Positions 1 to 9,353 of a stretch of 64,000 nt of DNA are shown one piece after another; position 1 is the stretch's first letter, and each line of letters starts with the position of its first letter. The notes beneath the pieces were generated by a model, which was not told the origin of the DNA, searched no databases, and worked only from the letters and a program-made list of their open reading frames with translations. This DNA comes from Pseudomonadota bacterium (lineage in GTDB: Bacteria; Pseudomonadota; Gammaproteobacteria; Steroidobacterales; Steroidobacteraceae): NCBI GenBank assembly GCA_016713725.1, contig JADJOO010000010.1, positions 62,001-126,000 on the forward strand. The letters are read 5' to 3'. A program made the translations under genes and the position numbers.

Positions 1-818
1 CGGGCCCGGCATTCGAAGGAGCCCAGATCAGCTGCGGCCAGCGCGCGGCGCCCGGTGCAATCGAGCGCGTGCGCATCGACCGTGCGACGCTCGAGCCGCG
101 CTTCAAGGTCATCGGCTCCGACCTCTGGTCCGACGAGCCCGGGTTTGGGGACGCGGTCAGGACCACGGGCGTCACCGGCGTCTGCGGCTCGGGCATCATC
201 GAGGTGATCGCCGAGATGTATCTCGCCGGCATCATTACCCAGGACGGCGTCATCGACGGTGCGCTGGCGGTCCGCTCGTCGCGGGTGGCGGCAAGCGGGC
301 GTACCTACTCCTACGTGCTGCACGAAGGCGCACAGACTCTCTGCATCACTCAGAACGACGTGCGCGCGATCCAGCTCGCCAAGGCAGCGCTGATGGCGGG
401 CATTCGCCTGCTGATGGAACGGCTCGGGGTCGAGAAGCTCGACCGCATCCGGCTGGCCGGTGCGTTCGGCGCGCACATCGACGTCATGTACGCGACGGTG
501 CTCGGCATGATTCCGGACTGCGACCTGACGAAAGTGACGTCCGCCGGCAATGCCGCGGGCACGGGTGCGCGTATCGCGCTGCTCGATTCACGCTCGCGCC
601 AGACCATCGAAACGCTGGTGGGCCGGGTCGAGAAGATCGAGACTGCAATCGAGCCGCGGTTCCAGGAGCATTTTGTCGAGGCGATGGCGATCCCGCACAA
701 GACGGCGGACTATCCCAACCTGCGCAAGGTCGTCGAACTGCCGCCGCTCAAGACTGCGGCGCAGCCTGCGGGCGAAACGAGAGGCAGCCGGAGTCGACGA
801 CCGGTGCGACCCGCGTAA
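1..818 (+). CDS. RamA-like ATP-dependent reductive activator of corrinoid methyltransferase, C-terminal part (partial)
   Basis: The open frame already runs at base 3, so the gene starts outside the window; about 271 C-terminal residues are visible. They match the ASKHA (actin-like ATPase) domain of the RamA/RACE family (DUF4445): an opening GAQISCGQRAAPGAIE segment, GVCGSGIIE, LAGAFG and the late SAGNAAGTGAR glycine-rich motif. Family members use ATP and an N-terminal 2Fe-2S domain (not visible here) to reduce Co(II) corrinoid back to Co(I) on methylamine or betaine methyltransferase systems. The position beside an MttB-family gene supports that role. The tail after about residue 240 is Arg/Pro-rich and low in information. 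Family assignment is firm; the exact partner corrinoid protein is inferred. Confidence 0.85.
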   Translation, partial: GPAFEGAQISCGQRAAPGAIERVRIDRATLEPRFKVIGSDLWSDEPGFGDAVRTTGVTGVCGSGIIEVIAEMYLAGIITQDGVIDGALAVRSSRVAASGRTYSYVLHEGAQTLCITQNDVRAIQLAKAALMAGIRLLMERLGVEKLDRIRLAGAFGAHIDVMYATVLGMIPDCDLTKVTSAGNAAGTGARIALLDSRSRQTIETLVGRVEKIETAIEPRFQEHFVEAMAIPHKTADYPNLRKVVELPPLKTAAQPAGETRGSRSRRPVRPA

Positions 819-892
819 TCCGGCACACCGGCGCTGTCGCCTTGAGGGTTGACCGCAAGCCGAGACAACCAGGAAGGTGCTTGCCCGCCGAA

Positions 893-1158
893 CGGGTTCC
901 AGTCTTCCTCGGCGCTCCGAGGTCTCACGCGCATCGCAAACAAATAGGGGACGTGCACCTATTTCCCGTCAGAGATATCGGGAAATAGGTGCACGCCCCA
1001 TTTGTGCGGCGCCTGCTGCGGGGTGGCGATGGTGCCAGCGTCTGGTCGGTGCCGCCTCGCACCTGCGCTCGAGCAAGGGTCGCCGTGAATCGTGCGGATC
1101 CTCCGCGCGATTCACGAAGCGCGTGAGACCTCGGAACGCCGAGGAAGACCTGGACCCG
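893..1158. repeat. Composite palindromic element with 40-nt terminal inverted repeats
   Basis: The gene-free stretch 819-1228 contains near-identical inverted ends: 893-932 pairs with 1119-1158 (36 of 40 positions complementary). Inside lie a long stem (941-967 with 980-1004) and a smaller stem (1085-1092 with 1108-1115). No convincing coding frame is present. It resembles a non-autonomous MITE or the palindromes linked to REP-associated tyrosine transposases. It sits between the convergent activator gene and the MttB gene, where it could also act as a terminator. Confidence 0.6.
941..1004. repeat. Long imperfect hairpin carrying the AAATAGG-type motif
   Basis: Bases 941-967 and 980-1004 are complementary except for two extra bases in the left arm, giving a stem of about 25 bp with a loop of about 12 bases. 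The motif GGGAAATAGG recurs in a second palindrome at 58861-58885, which suggests a dispersed repeat family. Confidence 0.65.
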
Positions 1159-1228
1159 TATCGGCGAGCCTAGAAACGCGCACGCCCTGCGGGCAACCTC
1201 TCCCGCTGACGCGCGAGAGGCGGAGGAC

Positions 1229-2809
1229 TCAGATGTTCGAGTCCGGCGTCGCCGCCTTCTGCCGATTGATGTAATCGAGCAGCGCTTCGTCCACGGCAGG
1301 ATCGAGCGGCGGCGGCACGTATTCGTTGAGCTGTCGCTTCCAGAGCGCGTTGGCACGTTGTGCCATGTCGAGCGAGCCCTCGGCCTGCCACTGCTCAAAG
1401 CTGTTGTTGTCGGCCAGCGGCGAGCGGTAGAACGCGCTTTCGAAATTGGCCTGCGTGTGCGCGCAACCCAGGAAATGGTTGCCCGGCCCCACTTCCCTGA
1501 TGGCATCCATGGCCTGGCCGTTGGGTGTGAGGTCCACGCCCGCGAGCAGCGTGTGCATCATCCCGGCCTGGTCCACGTCCATCATGAATTTCTCGTACCC
1601 CATCGCAAGACCGCCTTCGAGCCAGCCGGCGGTGTGCAGCACGAAGTTCACGCCGGCCAGGCACGTCGGCAACAGAGTCTGCGCCGATTCGAACGCCGCT
1701 TGAGCGTCGGGCACCTTCGAGGCACACAGGCTGCCGCCCGAGCGGAACGGCACGCCGAGCCGCCGCGCGAGCGCCGCCATCGTGTAGAGCACGAGGGCCG
1801 GCTCTGGCGTACCGAAGGTCGGTGCCCCCGACTGCATCGAAATCGACGAGGCAAAGCTGCCGAGCACCACCGGGGCGCCTGGGTTGACGAGCTGTGCGAA
1901 GGCCATGCCGGCGAGCGCCTCGGCGAGCGTCTGCGCCGCCGTACCCGCCACCGTCACGGGCGACATCGCGCCCGACAGGATAAACGGCGTGATGATGGTC
2001 GCCTGGTTTGCCCGCGCGTACACCTTGAGTGCGCCGAGCATGGTCGCGTCGTAGACCATCGGCGAGTTCACATTGATCAGGCTGATCATCATCGTGCGCA
2101 ACTTGCCGGTGGCAGGATCGACTGCGTCGCCGCCGAAGGCGATCTTCGCCAGTTCGACGCTGTCCTGCGCGCGCTCGGGCGCGGTGACCGAGCCCATGAA
2201 CGCCTTGTCGCTGTACTTGATGTGGCTGTACACCATGTCGAGATGGCGCTTGTTGACCGGCAGGTCGACCGGCTCGCAGATCGTGCCACCCGAGTGGTGC
2301 AGCGAGTTCGCCATGTAGGCGAGTTTCACGAAATTGCGGAAATCGTCGATGCGCGCGTAGCGGCGGCCCTCGTCCGCGTTCAGGATGAACGGCGAACCGT
2401 AGGCCGGCGCGAACACCGTCGAATTGCCGCCGATGCGGACATTGCGCGCCGGATTGCGCGCGTACTGCACGAACTCGCGCGGCGCGTTCTTCTGCACCAG
2501 CTCGCGGCACAGGCCACGCGGGAACCTGACGAGCGAACCCTGAACGTCGGCGCCTGCCGCTTTCCAGAGGGTCAGCGCTTCGTCGTCCTCGCGGAACTCG
2601 ATGCCGTACTCCGCGAGGATCGTCTCGGCGTTCTGTTCGATGATCGACAGGCCCTCGTCGGTCAGGACCTCGAAGTACGGGATGGAGCGCGTGATGAAGG
2701 GAATCGAGGCGCCGGCACGGGCCGCCCGTGCGGCACGCTTGGCCTCACGACCGCTGGCGCGATGCGGGCGCTTCTCCGCCGCGGGCTGCTGATCTTCCAT
2801 GCTGGACAT
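1229..2809 (-). CDS. Trimethylamine methyltransferase (MttB) family protein, non-pyrrolysine type
   Basis: 526 residues, the usual length for the MttB superfamily. The TIM-barrel core is complete, from about residue 55 (LTDEGLSIIEQNAETIL) through VNSPMVYDATMLGAL, SGAMSPVTVAGT and the late HTAGWLEGGLAMGYEKF segment. No in-frame amber codon interrupts it, so it belongs to the non-pyrrolysine branch. Characterised members of that branch demethylate glycine betaine, proline betaine or carnitine and pass the methyl group to a corrinoid protein. The first 40 residues are basic and variable; ATG 2809 or ATG 2800 could be the start. It is the last gene of the minus-strand run with the choline-type transporter and TonB receptor, which favours a quaternary amine substrate. 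The substrate itself cannot be read from sequence. Confidence 0.85.
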   Translation of the reverse strand: MSSMEDQQPAAEKRPHRASGREAKRAARAARAGASIPFITRSIPYFEVLTDEGLSIIEQNAETILAEYGIEFREDDEALTLWKAAGADVQGSLVRFPRGLCRELVQKNAPREFVQYARNPARNVRIGGNSTVFAPAYGSPFILNADEGRRYARIDDFRNFVKLAYMANSLHHSGGTICEPVDLPVNKRHLDMVYSHIKYSDKAFMGSVTAPERAQDSVELAKIAFGGDAVDPATGKLRTMMISLINVNSPMVYDATMLGALKVYARANQATIITPFILSGAMSPVTVAGTAAQTLAEALAGMAFAQLVNPGAPVVLGSFASSISMQSGAPTFGTPEPALVLYTMAALARRLGVPFRSGGSLCASKVPDAQAAFESAQTLLPTCLAGVNFVLHTAGWLEGGLAMGYEKFMMDVDQAGMMHTLLAGVDLTPNGQAMDAIREVGPGNHFLGCAHTQANFESAFYRSPLADNNSFEQWQAEGSLDMAQRANALWKRQLNEYVPPPLDPAVDEALLDYINRQKAATPDSNI

Positions 2810-2935
2810 GGCGGTTCCATTCCCGGCTGCTGGGAAACCAGTATGGTCGTCCCACCGTCAGACGACTGATCAATTTGCGACAACGACTTGCCCCCGCGCG
2901 TCACCAATGGCGACAAGCGGGAACCCGGCCGACGG

Positions 2936-5272
2936 TCAGAGCGACCCGAATCGGTAGGTGGCGCTCAGGCCGTACCAGCGCGGCCTGGCATAGACGCCAG
3001 CCACCACGCCCGCGAACAACGAGCTGTCGAAGGCGTACACGCGATACTTCTCTTCAAACAGGTTGTCGACGAAGACTGCCACGCCCCAGCGCCCGCTGCC
3101 GCTGTCGTAGCTCAGCCTGGCGTTCGCCACGGTGTAGGCGTCCTCCTGCTCGACCGGTGCGCAGAGCACGGTGAAGCAGAACTCGCTCGAGTACAGCACG
3201 TCGCCCTGGATGCCGACCGTGCCGCCGGCCAGGCCAAACTCGTACCGGGCGAGCGCATTGCCCGAGAAGTCCGGCGCCTGCGGCAAGTCGTGATCCTCGA
3301 TCGTGACGCCGTCAGGCAGCGGCACGTCCTTGACCTTGGTGTCGAGGAACGAGGCGCCGAGCCGCAGCGTCAGACCTTCGATGGGCCGCGACGTGAGTTC
3401 GGCTTCGAGACCCGTCGTCTCGGCATCGAGGTTGATGACGGTCTGCACCGGGCCGAACTGCGCGAAGGCCTGGTAATCGGAATAGTCGTAGTAGAACGCA
3501 GCGGCGTTGAGGGTCGTCGAGTCACCGAGCGTGACCTTCGCGCCAAGCTCGAACGCGTCCAGCACTTCCTCGTCGAATGGCATGCCTTCGAGGAACGCGC
3601 GTGGAATCGTGAGACTGCCGTCAGGGTCATACGGCGTGCCGGTCGAGAACGTATAACCGCCGCTCTTGCTGCCGCGGTTGAAGCTTGCGTACAGCAGCAG
3701 GTCGTCCGTCGGCTGCCAGTCGAGCTGCACGCGCGCAGTCACGCCGTCGAAGCTGTTCTTCGCGTCGGCCGGCGTGATTGACCCTCCCGTCGGCGAGACC
3801 TCGTTATGGTTGAAGATGATCGTGACCGGCGCGGAGAGCCCCGGCACTTCCGGCGCCGTGCCGAAGTAAGTTCCTTCGCGATCATCGCTCCAGTAGCGCG
3901 AGCCGACGATCAGCTTCCACGCGTCGGCGAACTGCCATTCGTCCTGGGCGAAGATCGCGTACGAGGTCGTCTCCTGCGACATCTCGATGGTCGGGTCATA
4001 ACCGTAGAACGGCGTGGCGAATTTGCCCGTGTAATCACCATCGACCTTCATGCCGTACAGGCCCGCCACCCACGTATGGCTGCCCATCTCGCCCGACAGG
4101 CGGAATTCCTGCGAATACTGCTCGAGGTCGCTGCCCTGGTAGAACAGCACACCGTCCACGGGCGATGCGTCGCCGCCTTCGAGATAGAACTTGGTGGCGT
4201 CCTGGTAGTCGGTGATCGACACCAGGTGCAGTTCGCCGATGTCCCAGTCGAAGTGCAGCGTGGCGCCGGTGATCTCGCGATCGACGTAGGAACGCTGCGT
4301 CTCCGCGGTCTTCCACGGGTCGCCGCCGCGGCTCGGCGTGATCGCGTCGTTGCGATAGCCCGTGCCGCCCTCGCCCGGCCCAGTGGCCCAGAAGGCGCAG
4401 GACTGATCGCGCTGCGTGAACTCGCCCTGGAACTGGTCGTTCGGGCACGCGGGCTCCTGCGAATAGATGCCGGCCTGCGTTTCCTTGTTCGCCTTCATGT
4501 AGCGGACGATGAGATTGAGGTCCGTCGTCTCGGAAGGCTGCCACGCGAGTTGCCCACGCACTGCGTAGTGGTCGTTGCCGCCGCGGTCAGGCACGCCGGC
4601 GATGATCGATTCCATGTAGCCGTCGTCGGTGTTGCTGATGGCGGCGATGCGAGCCTGGAAGTTGTCCGCCAACGGCCCCGACAGGGCCCCCTCGACGATG
4701 AACTGGCCGTAGCTGCCGACGGTGGCGGTGGCGTACCCCTCGAAGTCCTCGGTCGGCTTGTTCGACACGAACTGGATGGCCCCTCCCGTCGCGTTGCGGC
4801 CGAACAGGGTGCCCTGCGGCCCACGCAGGACTTCGACGCGTGCAAGGTCGAAAATCGGGAAGCTCGCCACGTTGATCGAACTGGCGTAGCTGTCGTCCTG
4901 GTACACGGCGACCGGCGGCTCCTGCTGGTCTCCGTAGTCGTTCTGCGACACGCCACGGATGTTGAACACCACCTGCGAGGACGAGTAGGCATTCATCTTC
5001 AGGCTGGGCACGGCGCGCGTGATGTCCGTCGCCATGGTCATGTTCATGTCGGTCAGCATCTGGCCACTGAGCGCCGTCACGGCGATGCCGACGTCCTGCA
5101 GGTTCTCCTCGCGGCGCTGGGCGGTGACCACGATTTCCTCGATGCCGGAACCGGCACCGGCCTGCTGTGCATGCGCCGGCACGAACGAACCCATGGCACA
5201 CGCCGCCGCGACGGCACCGGCGAGCGATCCAGCAGTACGTGCGGCCGGGGTCAGCAGGTTTCGAATTGACAT
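2936..5272 (-). CDS. TonB-dependent outer membrane receptor
   Basis: About 778 residues with a signal peptide (cleavage near AHAQQ), a TonB box of the type EEIVVTAQRR, a plug domain (VFNIRGVSQND, VEVLRGPQGTLFGRNATGGAI) and a long beta-barrel ending in YRFGSL. The start at 5272 is preferred because GGAG lies six bases upstream; two further ATGs (5278, 5287) are possible. It lies 33 bases downstream of the quaternary amine ABC ATPase and upstream of the MttB homologue on the same strand. It probably imports a substrate or cofactor for that system, with cobalamin or a large methylated compound as candidates. TonB receptor identity is certain; the ligand is unknown. Confidence 0.93.
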   Translation of the reverse strand: MSIRNLLTPAARTAGSLAGAVAAACAMGSFVPAHAQQAGAGSGIEEIVVTAQRREENLQDVGIAVTALSGQMLTDMNMTMATDITRAVPSLKMNAYSSSQVVFNIRGVSQNDYGDQQEPPVAVYQDDSYASSINVASFPIFDLARVEVLRGPQGTLFGRNATGGAIQFVSNKPTEDFEGYATATVGSYGQFIVEGALSGPLADNFQARIAAISNTDDGYMESIIAGVPDRGGNDHYAVRGQLAWQPSETTDLNLIVRYMKANKETQAGIYSQEPACPNDQFQGEFTQRDQSCAFWATGPGEGGTGYRNDAITPSRGGDPWKTAETQRSYVDREITGATLHFDWDIGELHLVSITDYQDATKFYLEGGDASPVDGVLFYQGSDLEQYSQEFRLSGEMGSHTWVAGLYGMKVDGDYTGKFATPFYGYDPTIEMSQETTSYAIFAQDEWQFADAWKLIVGSRYWSDDREGTYFGTAPEVPGLSAPVTIIFNHNEVSPTGGSITPADAKNSFDGVTARVQLDWQPTDDLLLYASFNRGSKSGGYTFSTGTPYDPDGSLTIPRAFLEGMPFDEEVLDAFELGAKVTLGDSTTLNAAAFYYDYSDYQAFAQFGPVQTVINLDAETTGLEAELTSRPIEGLTLRLGASFLDTKVKDVPLPDGVTIEDHDLPQAPDFSGNALARYEFGLAGGTVGIQGDVLYSSEFCFTVLCAPVEQEDAYTVANARLSYDSGSGRWGVAVFVDNLFEEKYRVYAFDSSLFAGVVAGVYARPRWYGLSATYRFGSL

Positions 5273-5305
5273 AGACATCTCCAGCATTGGAATCGACCAG
5301 TCAGG

Positions 5306-6511
5306 CTAGGTTGGAGCTCGAGCGCGTGCGTCGCTGGTGGCGAGCGCACGGATGACGTCGGCAGGTCCGCAAACGCCCTGCACAACTCCGTTCTCGGCGA
5401 GCAGCACGGGGGATCCGGACCTGCACCATTGAATGAGCTGGCGCAGCGATGTGTCCACGTCGGCGACGATGAGACCGTCGCCTTCGGCTGGCGAAGCGCG
5501 AATGCCGAGCGCCTGGCCTTCGAAGGCAGCAGCGACTGGACGGCCCTGCCCGTCGAGGACCGCACTGAACTGCCGGCCCGGGTCCAGCCAGCGTTGCGGA
5601 CCGTCCGTGGCAAGGTCGGTCCAGGGACGCATGACCATGCGGCCGTTCAGCACCGACAACGGATTCATGTGCTGCACGAACTCACCGACGTAAGCATTCG
5701 CCGGGCGCAACACGATGTCCTCGGGCGTGCCCGTCTGCACGATGCGTCCGCCCTCGAGCACCGTCGTCTGGTTGCCCAGCTTGAGTGCCTCGTCCAGGTC
5801 GTGCGTGACGAACAGGATAGTCTTGCGCACGCGCGCCTGCAGCGCGAGCAGCTCGTCCTGCAGCTTGTTACGGATCAGCGGATCGAGCGCCGAGAAGGGC
5901 TCGTCCATCAGCAGGATCGGGGCATCAGTCGCGAACGCGCGTGCGAGGCCGACCCGCTGCTGCATGCCGCCGGAGAGCTCGTGCCCGTACCGCTCGGCCC
6001 AGCGCGAAAGCCCGACCAACTGCAGCTTCTCGTCGACGATCCGGCGTCGCGCGGCGGCGGAGTCGCCGCGAAGCTCGAGGCCGAGTCCGACGTTCTCGCG
6101 CACGGTGCGCCATGGCAACAGGCCGAACTGCTGGAAGATCATCGCGATACTGGTTCGTCGCAAGCGGCGCAGCGTCGCGGCATCACAGTCCTTGCCGAGA
6201 TCGACCTGGGCGTCGCCGTCCTGGATCAGCACGCGGCCGCGCGTAACGCGGTTGAGGCCATTCGCCGCACGCAGCAGCGTCGACTTGCCGGATCCCGAGA
6301 GGCCCATCAGCACCGAGATCTGGCCACGCTGGACCTTGAGGCTCGCCTGGCTCACGCCGACGACGACGCCCGTCGCTGTCTCGATCTCGTTGCGATCGCG
6401 GCCTTCGTCGAGCCGCTTCAGGGCGGACTTGATCGCTGCCTCGCGCTTGCGCCCCGACTCCGCGGAAAACAGGATGTCGACCCGGTCGAACTCGAGCGCT
6501 GCGCTGCTCAT
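5306..6511 (-). CDS. Quaternary amine (choline/betaine) ABC transporter ATP-binding protein
   Basis: 401 residues of the ProV/OpuAA/ChoV family. Walker A GLSGSGKST, Q-loop QQFGLLPW, signature LSGGMQQRV, Walker B LLMDEPFSALD and the switch histidine VTHD are all present. The last ~100 residues hold one CBS-like segment (LIVADVDTSLRQLIQW to GPADVIRAL), as in osmotically regulated ProV proteins. The start ATG 6511 overlaps the permease stop as ATGA, indicating translational coupling. It powers uptake of the ligand bound by the fused partner at 6508-8364. Whether uptake is osmotic or catabolic is decided only by context, which here is catabolic. Confidence 0.93.
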   Translation of the reverse strand: MSSAALEFDRVDILFSAESGRKREAAIKSALKRLDEGRDRNEIETATGVVVGVSQASLKVQRGQISVLMGLSGSGKSTLLRAANGLNRVTRGRVLIQDGDAQVDLGKDCDAATLRRLRRTSIAMIFQQFGLLPWRTVRENVGLGLELRGDSAAARRRIVDEKLQLVGLSRWAERYGHELSGGMQQRVGLARAFATDAPILLMDEPFSALDPLIRNKLQDELLALQARVRKTILFVTHDLDEALKLGNQTTVLEGGRIVQTGTPEDIVLRPANAYVGEFVQHMNPLSVLNGRMVMRPWTDLATDGPQRWLDPGRQFSAVLDGQGRPVAAAFEGQALGIRASPAEGDGLIVADVDTSLRQLIQWCRSGSPVLLAENGVVQGVCGPADVIRALATSDARARAPT

Positions 6512-8364
6512 TCCTGCCCCTTCTTCTCGGCCGGCCGGCTGATGCGATCGAGCATGATCGCGAGCAGCACGATGGCCAGGCCCGCCTCGAAGCCCATGCC
6601 GACCTGCACGGTGTTGAGCGCGCGCACGACCGGCACGCCGAGCCCGCCCGCACCCACCAGGGCTGCGATGACGACCATCGACAGGCTGAGCATGATGCAC
6701 TGGGTGATGCCGGCAAGGATCATCGGCCTGGCGCTCGGCAGTTCAACCTTGAACAGGAGCTGCAGCGGCGTGGCGCCGAAGGCCTGCCCGGCTTCTCGCA
6801 GCGTCTTCGGCACGGACGCGATGCCGAGCTGCGTCAGGCGGATCGGCGCCGGCAGCGCAAAGATGATCGTCGAAATCAGGCCCGGCACAATGCCAAGGCC
6901 GAACAGCACGAGCGTCGGTGTCAGGTAAACGAACGTCGGCAACGTCTGCATCAGGTCGAGCACCGGACGCATAGCGGCGTACGCCCGCGGTCGTTTCGCA
7001 CCCCAGATCCCGAGTGGGACACCAATGCCGGTCGCCACCATCGCCGCCACGAGGACCAGCGTCAACGTCTCGAGCGTCGCGTCCCAGTAACCCTGGTTCA
7101 TGATGAAGAGCAACGACAACACCACGAACACCGCGAGGCCGGCCGAGCGCCGCAGCACCCACGACAGTCCGGCGATCAACAGGATGAGTGCCGGGGCGGG
7201 AACGCCGTGCAGGATCCGCGCGACGACATTGGTGGAACCGGTCAGTATGGCCGCGATGCCGTCGAACAGTCCCCGGGCGTGCTTCTTGGTGTACTCGACG
7301 AACGTCGTGGCGGTGTCGCCGACCGGAATCTTGTTGGCCGTGATCCAGGTTTCGAAGGCGCTCAGGCGACTGAGCTTCGCGGGTTCGGCGGCGGCCTGCA
7401 GCGCGGGCCGGCCATCGAAGCCGTGGACGCCTTCCAGCCAGGTCGCCACGACCGGCTGACGCTTGGCCAGCCACTCGACCGCGAGGTCGGAGGTTCGCAC
7501 CTTGTCGCTCAGGATGCGGTCCATCCACTCGTTTTCGAGTTCGATCGAGAACTCGAGGTTCGCGAGCAACCGGGCCACGTTGGGGCATTCCTGCCGATAG
7601 CCCTTGCGCACCAGCGTGCTGACCGTGGCTGCGCCGAAATCCGGACCAAAGCTCGCATCACCGCCCGTGAGGTAACGAACGTTGAAGTGCGTGTTCATCG
7701 GATGCGGGGCCCACGCCAGGAACACGACAGGTTGTCGGGACCGGTGGGCGCGCTCGACCTGTGCGAGCATGCCCTGCTCGCTCGACTCGACGAGTTTGAA
7801 ACCGCCGAGACCGAACTCGTTCTTCTGGATCAAGTCGAGGATGTGGCTATTGCCGTCGTTGCCGGGCTCGATGCCGTAAATCGATGCCCCCAGCTCTTTT
7901 CTGAATCGGTTGATGTCCGAGAAATCCTTGAGGCCTGCGTCGTGCAGGTAGTCCGGCACGCCGAGCGTGTACTTCGCGCCAACCAGGTTGTGGCGGACGA
8001 CTTCGACGGAGCCGTCGTCCGTAAAGGGCTGCACCATCGGTTCCTGGGCCGGCATCCAGTTGCCGAGGAAGACGTCGATGTCGCCGTTCTTCATCGACTC
8101 CAGCGTGACCGGCACGGAAAGCACGGTAATCACAGGCTTGTAGCCCAGGTCCGCGAGCATCTGCGCGAGCACAGCCGTCGTCGCGGTTTCCGCGGTCCAG
8201 CCGACGTCTGCGAGCCGCACTACGCGGCAGCTGGGTGGGTCAGCCGTCGCGGCCGCAGCATTGACGATGCCGAACGCAACCGCGAACAACGCAGCTGCCA
8301 GGACTCCAAACGACCGCAGCCCACGGAGCAGCGGGCCCACCCCCGGGCACCAGCTCGCACGCAT
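6508..8364 (-). CDS. Fused choline-type substrate-binding protein and ABC permease
   Basis: 618 residues. A signal or anchor segment (about 15-40) is followed by an OpuAC/ChoX-type binding domain to about residue 320, then a ProW-type permease domain with multiple membrane spans and the EAA-like loop (LREAGQAFGATPLQLLF). Aromatic residues W56, W103, Y132 and W218 stand at the same mutual spacing (47, 29, 86) as the choline cage of Sinorhizobium ChoX as I recall it, and the local contexts GNWMP, AKYTLGVP and HPMN agree. Choline is therefore the best guess, with glycine betaine the alternative. The order binding domain then permease is the reverse of lactococcal OpuABC. It is first in the minus-strand run and divergent from the SDR gene at 8571. 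Confidence 0.9.
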   Translation of the reverse strand: MRASWCPGVGPLLRGLRSFGVLAAALFAVAFGIVNAAAATADPPSCRVVRLADVGWTAETATTAVLAQMLADLGYKPVITVLSVPVTLESMKNGDIDVFLGNWMPAQEPMVQPFTDDGSVEVVRHNLVGAKYTLGVPDYLHDAGLKDFSDINRFRKELGASIYGIEPGNDGNSHILDLIQKNEFGLGGFKLVESSEQGMLAQVERAHRSRQPVVFLAWAPHPMNTHFNVRYLTGGDASFGPDFGAATVSTLVRKGYRQECPNVARLLANLEFSIELENEWMDRILSDKVRTSDLAVEWLAKRQPVVATWLEGVHGFDGRPALQAAAEPAKLSRLSAFETWITANKIPVGDTATTFVEYTKKHARGLFDGIAAILTGSTNVVARILHGVPAPALILLIAGLSWVLRRSAGLAVFVVLSLLFIMNQGYWDATLETLTLVLVAAMVATGIGVPLGIWGAKRPRAYAAMRPVLDLMQTLPTFVYLTPTLVLFGLGIVPGLISTIIFALPAPIRLTQLGIASVPKTLREAGQAFGATPLQLLFKVELPSARPMILAGITQCIMLSLSMVVIAALVGAGGLGVPVVRALNTVQVGMGFEAGLAIVLLAIMLDRISRPAEKKGQE

Positions 8365-8570
8365 TGCCTTCCCCTGCGTAAATTCTTCTGACGCATTGGT
8401 AACAGGGAGCGGCCGCCCGCGTCAAACGCGGCTGCAAAACACGGCCATCGCCTGCCGCGGGGCACAATCTCGCAGGCTATACTTCGGCGCGCGCTCCGGC
8501 GGCGAGCGCCAACATTGCAGAAGGTCCCGGCCGCGGCGACGCGGTGACGAGGCCAACGGAGCGCGCCTCG

Positions 8571-9347
8571 ATGGAGATCAGCGAATTCTCGATGGACTTC
8601 TTCTCGCTTGCGGGCAAGAAGGCCATCGTCACCGGCGGCAATACCGGTCTCGGCCAGGCCTTCTCGCTCGCACTCGCCAAGGCAGGCGCCGACGTGTTCG
8701 TGCCGAGCGTGATGGACGATGACGGCAGGACGGGCCCGCTGATCGCCGCAGCCGGTCGTCGTTACGAGTACCTCAAGATCGACATCACTGCGCCTGGAGC
8801 CGCGGCGGAAGTCATCGCCACCTGCGTCGAGCGTTTCGGCGCCGTCGACATCCTGGTCAACAGCGCCGGCATCTGCCCGATGGCCGAAGTGCTCGACTTC
8901 GGTCGTCCGCAGTGGGACGCCACCGTTGCCGTAAACCTGACGGCTGCGTTCGAGCTCAGTTACGAAGCTGCGCAGAGAATGATTCCGCAGCGAAGCGGCA
9001 AGATCATCAACATTTGTTCGCTGTTCTCGTTCCTGGGCGGCCGCTGGTCGTCGGCTTATGCCGCCACGAAGCACGGTCTTGCCGGCTTCACCAAGGCGTA
9101 CTGCGACGAGCTGGCGATGCACAACATCCAGGTGAACGGCATCGCACCGGGATACTACGCCACCGAGATCACGCGCCAGACGCGCAGCAATCCGGAAACC
9201 AACAAGCGCGTGCTCGACCACATCCCGGCCGAACGCTGGGGCGAGCCAGTCGACCTCATGGGCGCGCTCGTCTATCTGTCGAGCCGGGCCTCCAACTACG
9301 TCAACGGTCACCTGCTCGTCGTCGACGGCGGCTACCTGGTGCGCTGA
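8571..9347 (+). CDS. ygcW: SDR family oxidoreductase, YgcW-like
   Basis: 258 residues, a classical short-chain dehydrogenase: TGGNTGLGQAF nucleotide-binding motif, NSAG, catalytic Ser in ICSLFS and the YAATK catalytic Tyr/Lys. The N-terminus (FSMDFFSL) and C-terminus (YVNGHLLVVDGGYLVR) closely resemble E. coli YgcW as I remember it, so orthology is likely. YgcW is usually annotated as a deoxygluconate dehydrogenase-like enzyme with unproven substrate. ATG 8571 is preferred over the upstream GTG at 8544 because family similarity begins just after it. It opens a plus-strand operon with the kinase, oxidase and transporter homologues of the same E. coli locus. Confidence 0.85.
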   Translation: MEISEFSMDFFSLAGKKAIVTGGNTGLGQAFSLALAKAGADVFVPSVMDDDGRTGPLIAAAGRRYEYLKIDITAPGAAAEVIATCVERFGAVDILVNSAGICPMAEVLDFGRPQWDATVAVNLTAAFELSYEAAQRMIPQRSGKIINICSLFSFLGGRWSSAYAATKHGLAGFTKAYCDELAMHNIQVNGIAPGYYATEITRQTRSNPETNKRVLDHIPAERWGEPVDLMGALVYLSSRASNYVNGHLLVVDGGYLVR

Positions 9348-9353
9348 CGCGAG

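Noticed and set aside
1229..2809. Pyrrolysine-containing MttB
   Set aside because: The frame is complete with no in-frame amber codon, and no pylT-like tRNA or pyl genes are visible.
1358..2869. 503-codon plus-strand open frame over the MttB gene
   Set aside because: It is Arg/His-rich with no family similarity and mirrors a conserved gene on the other strand; long antisense frames are expected in GC-rich DNA.
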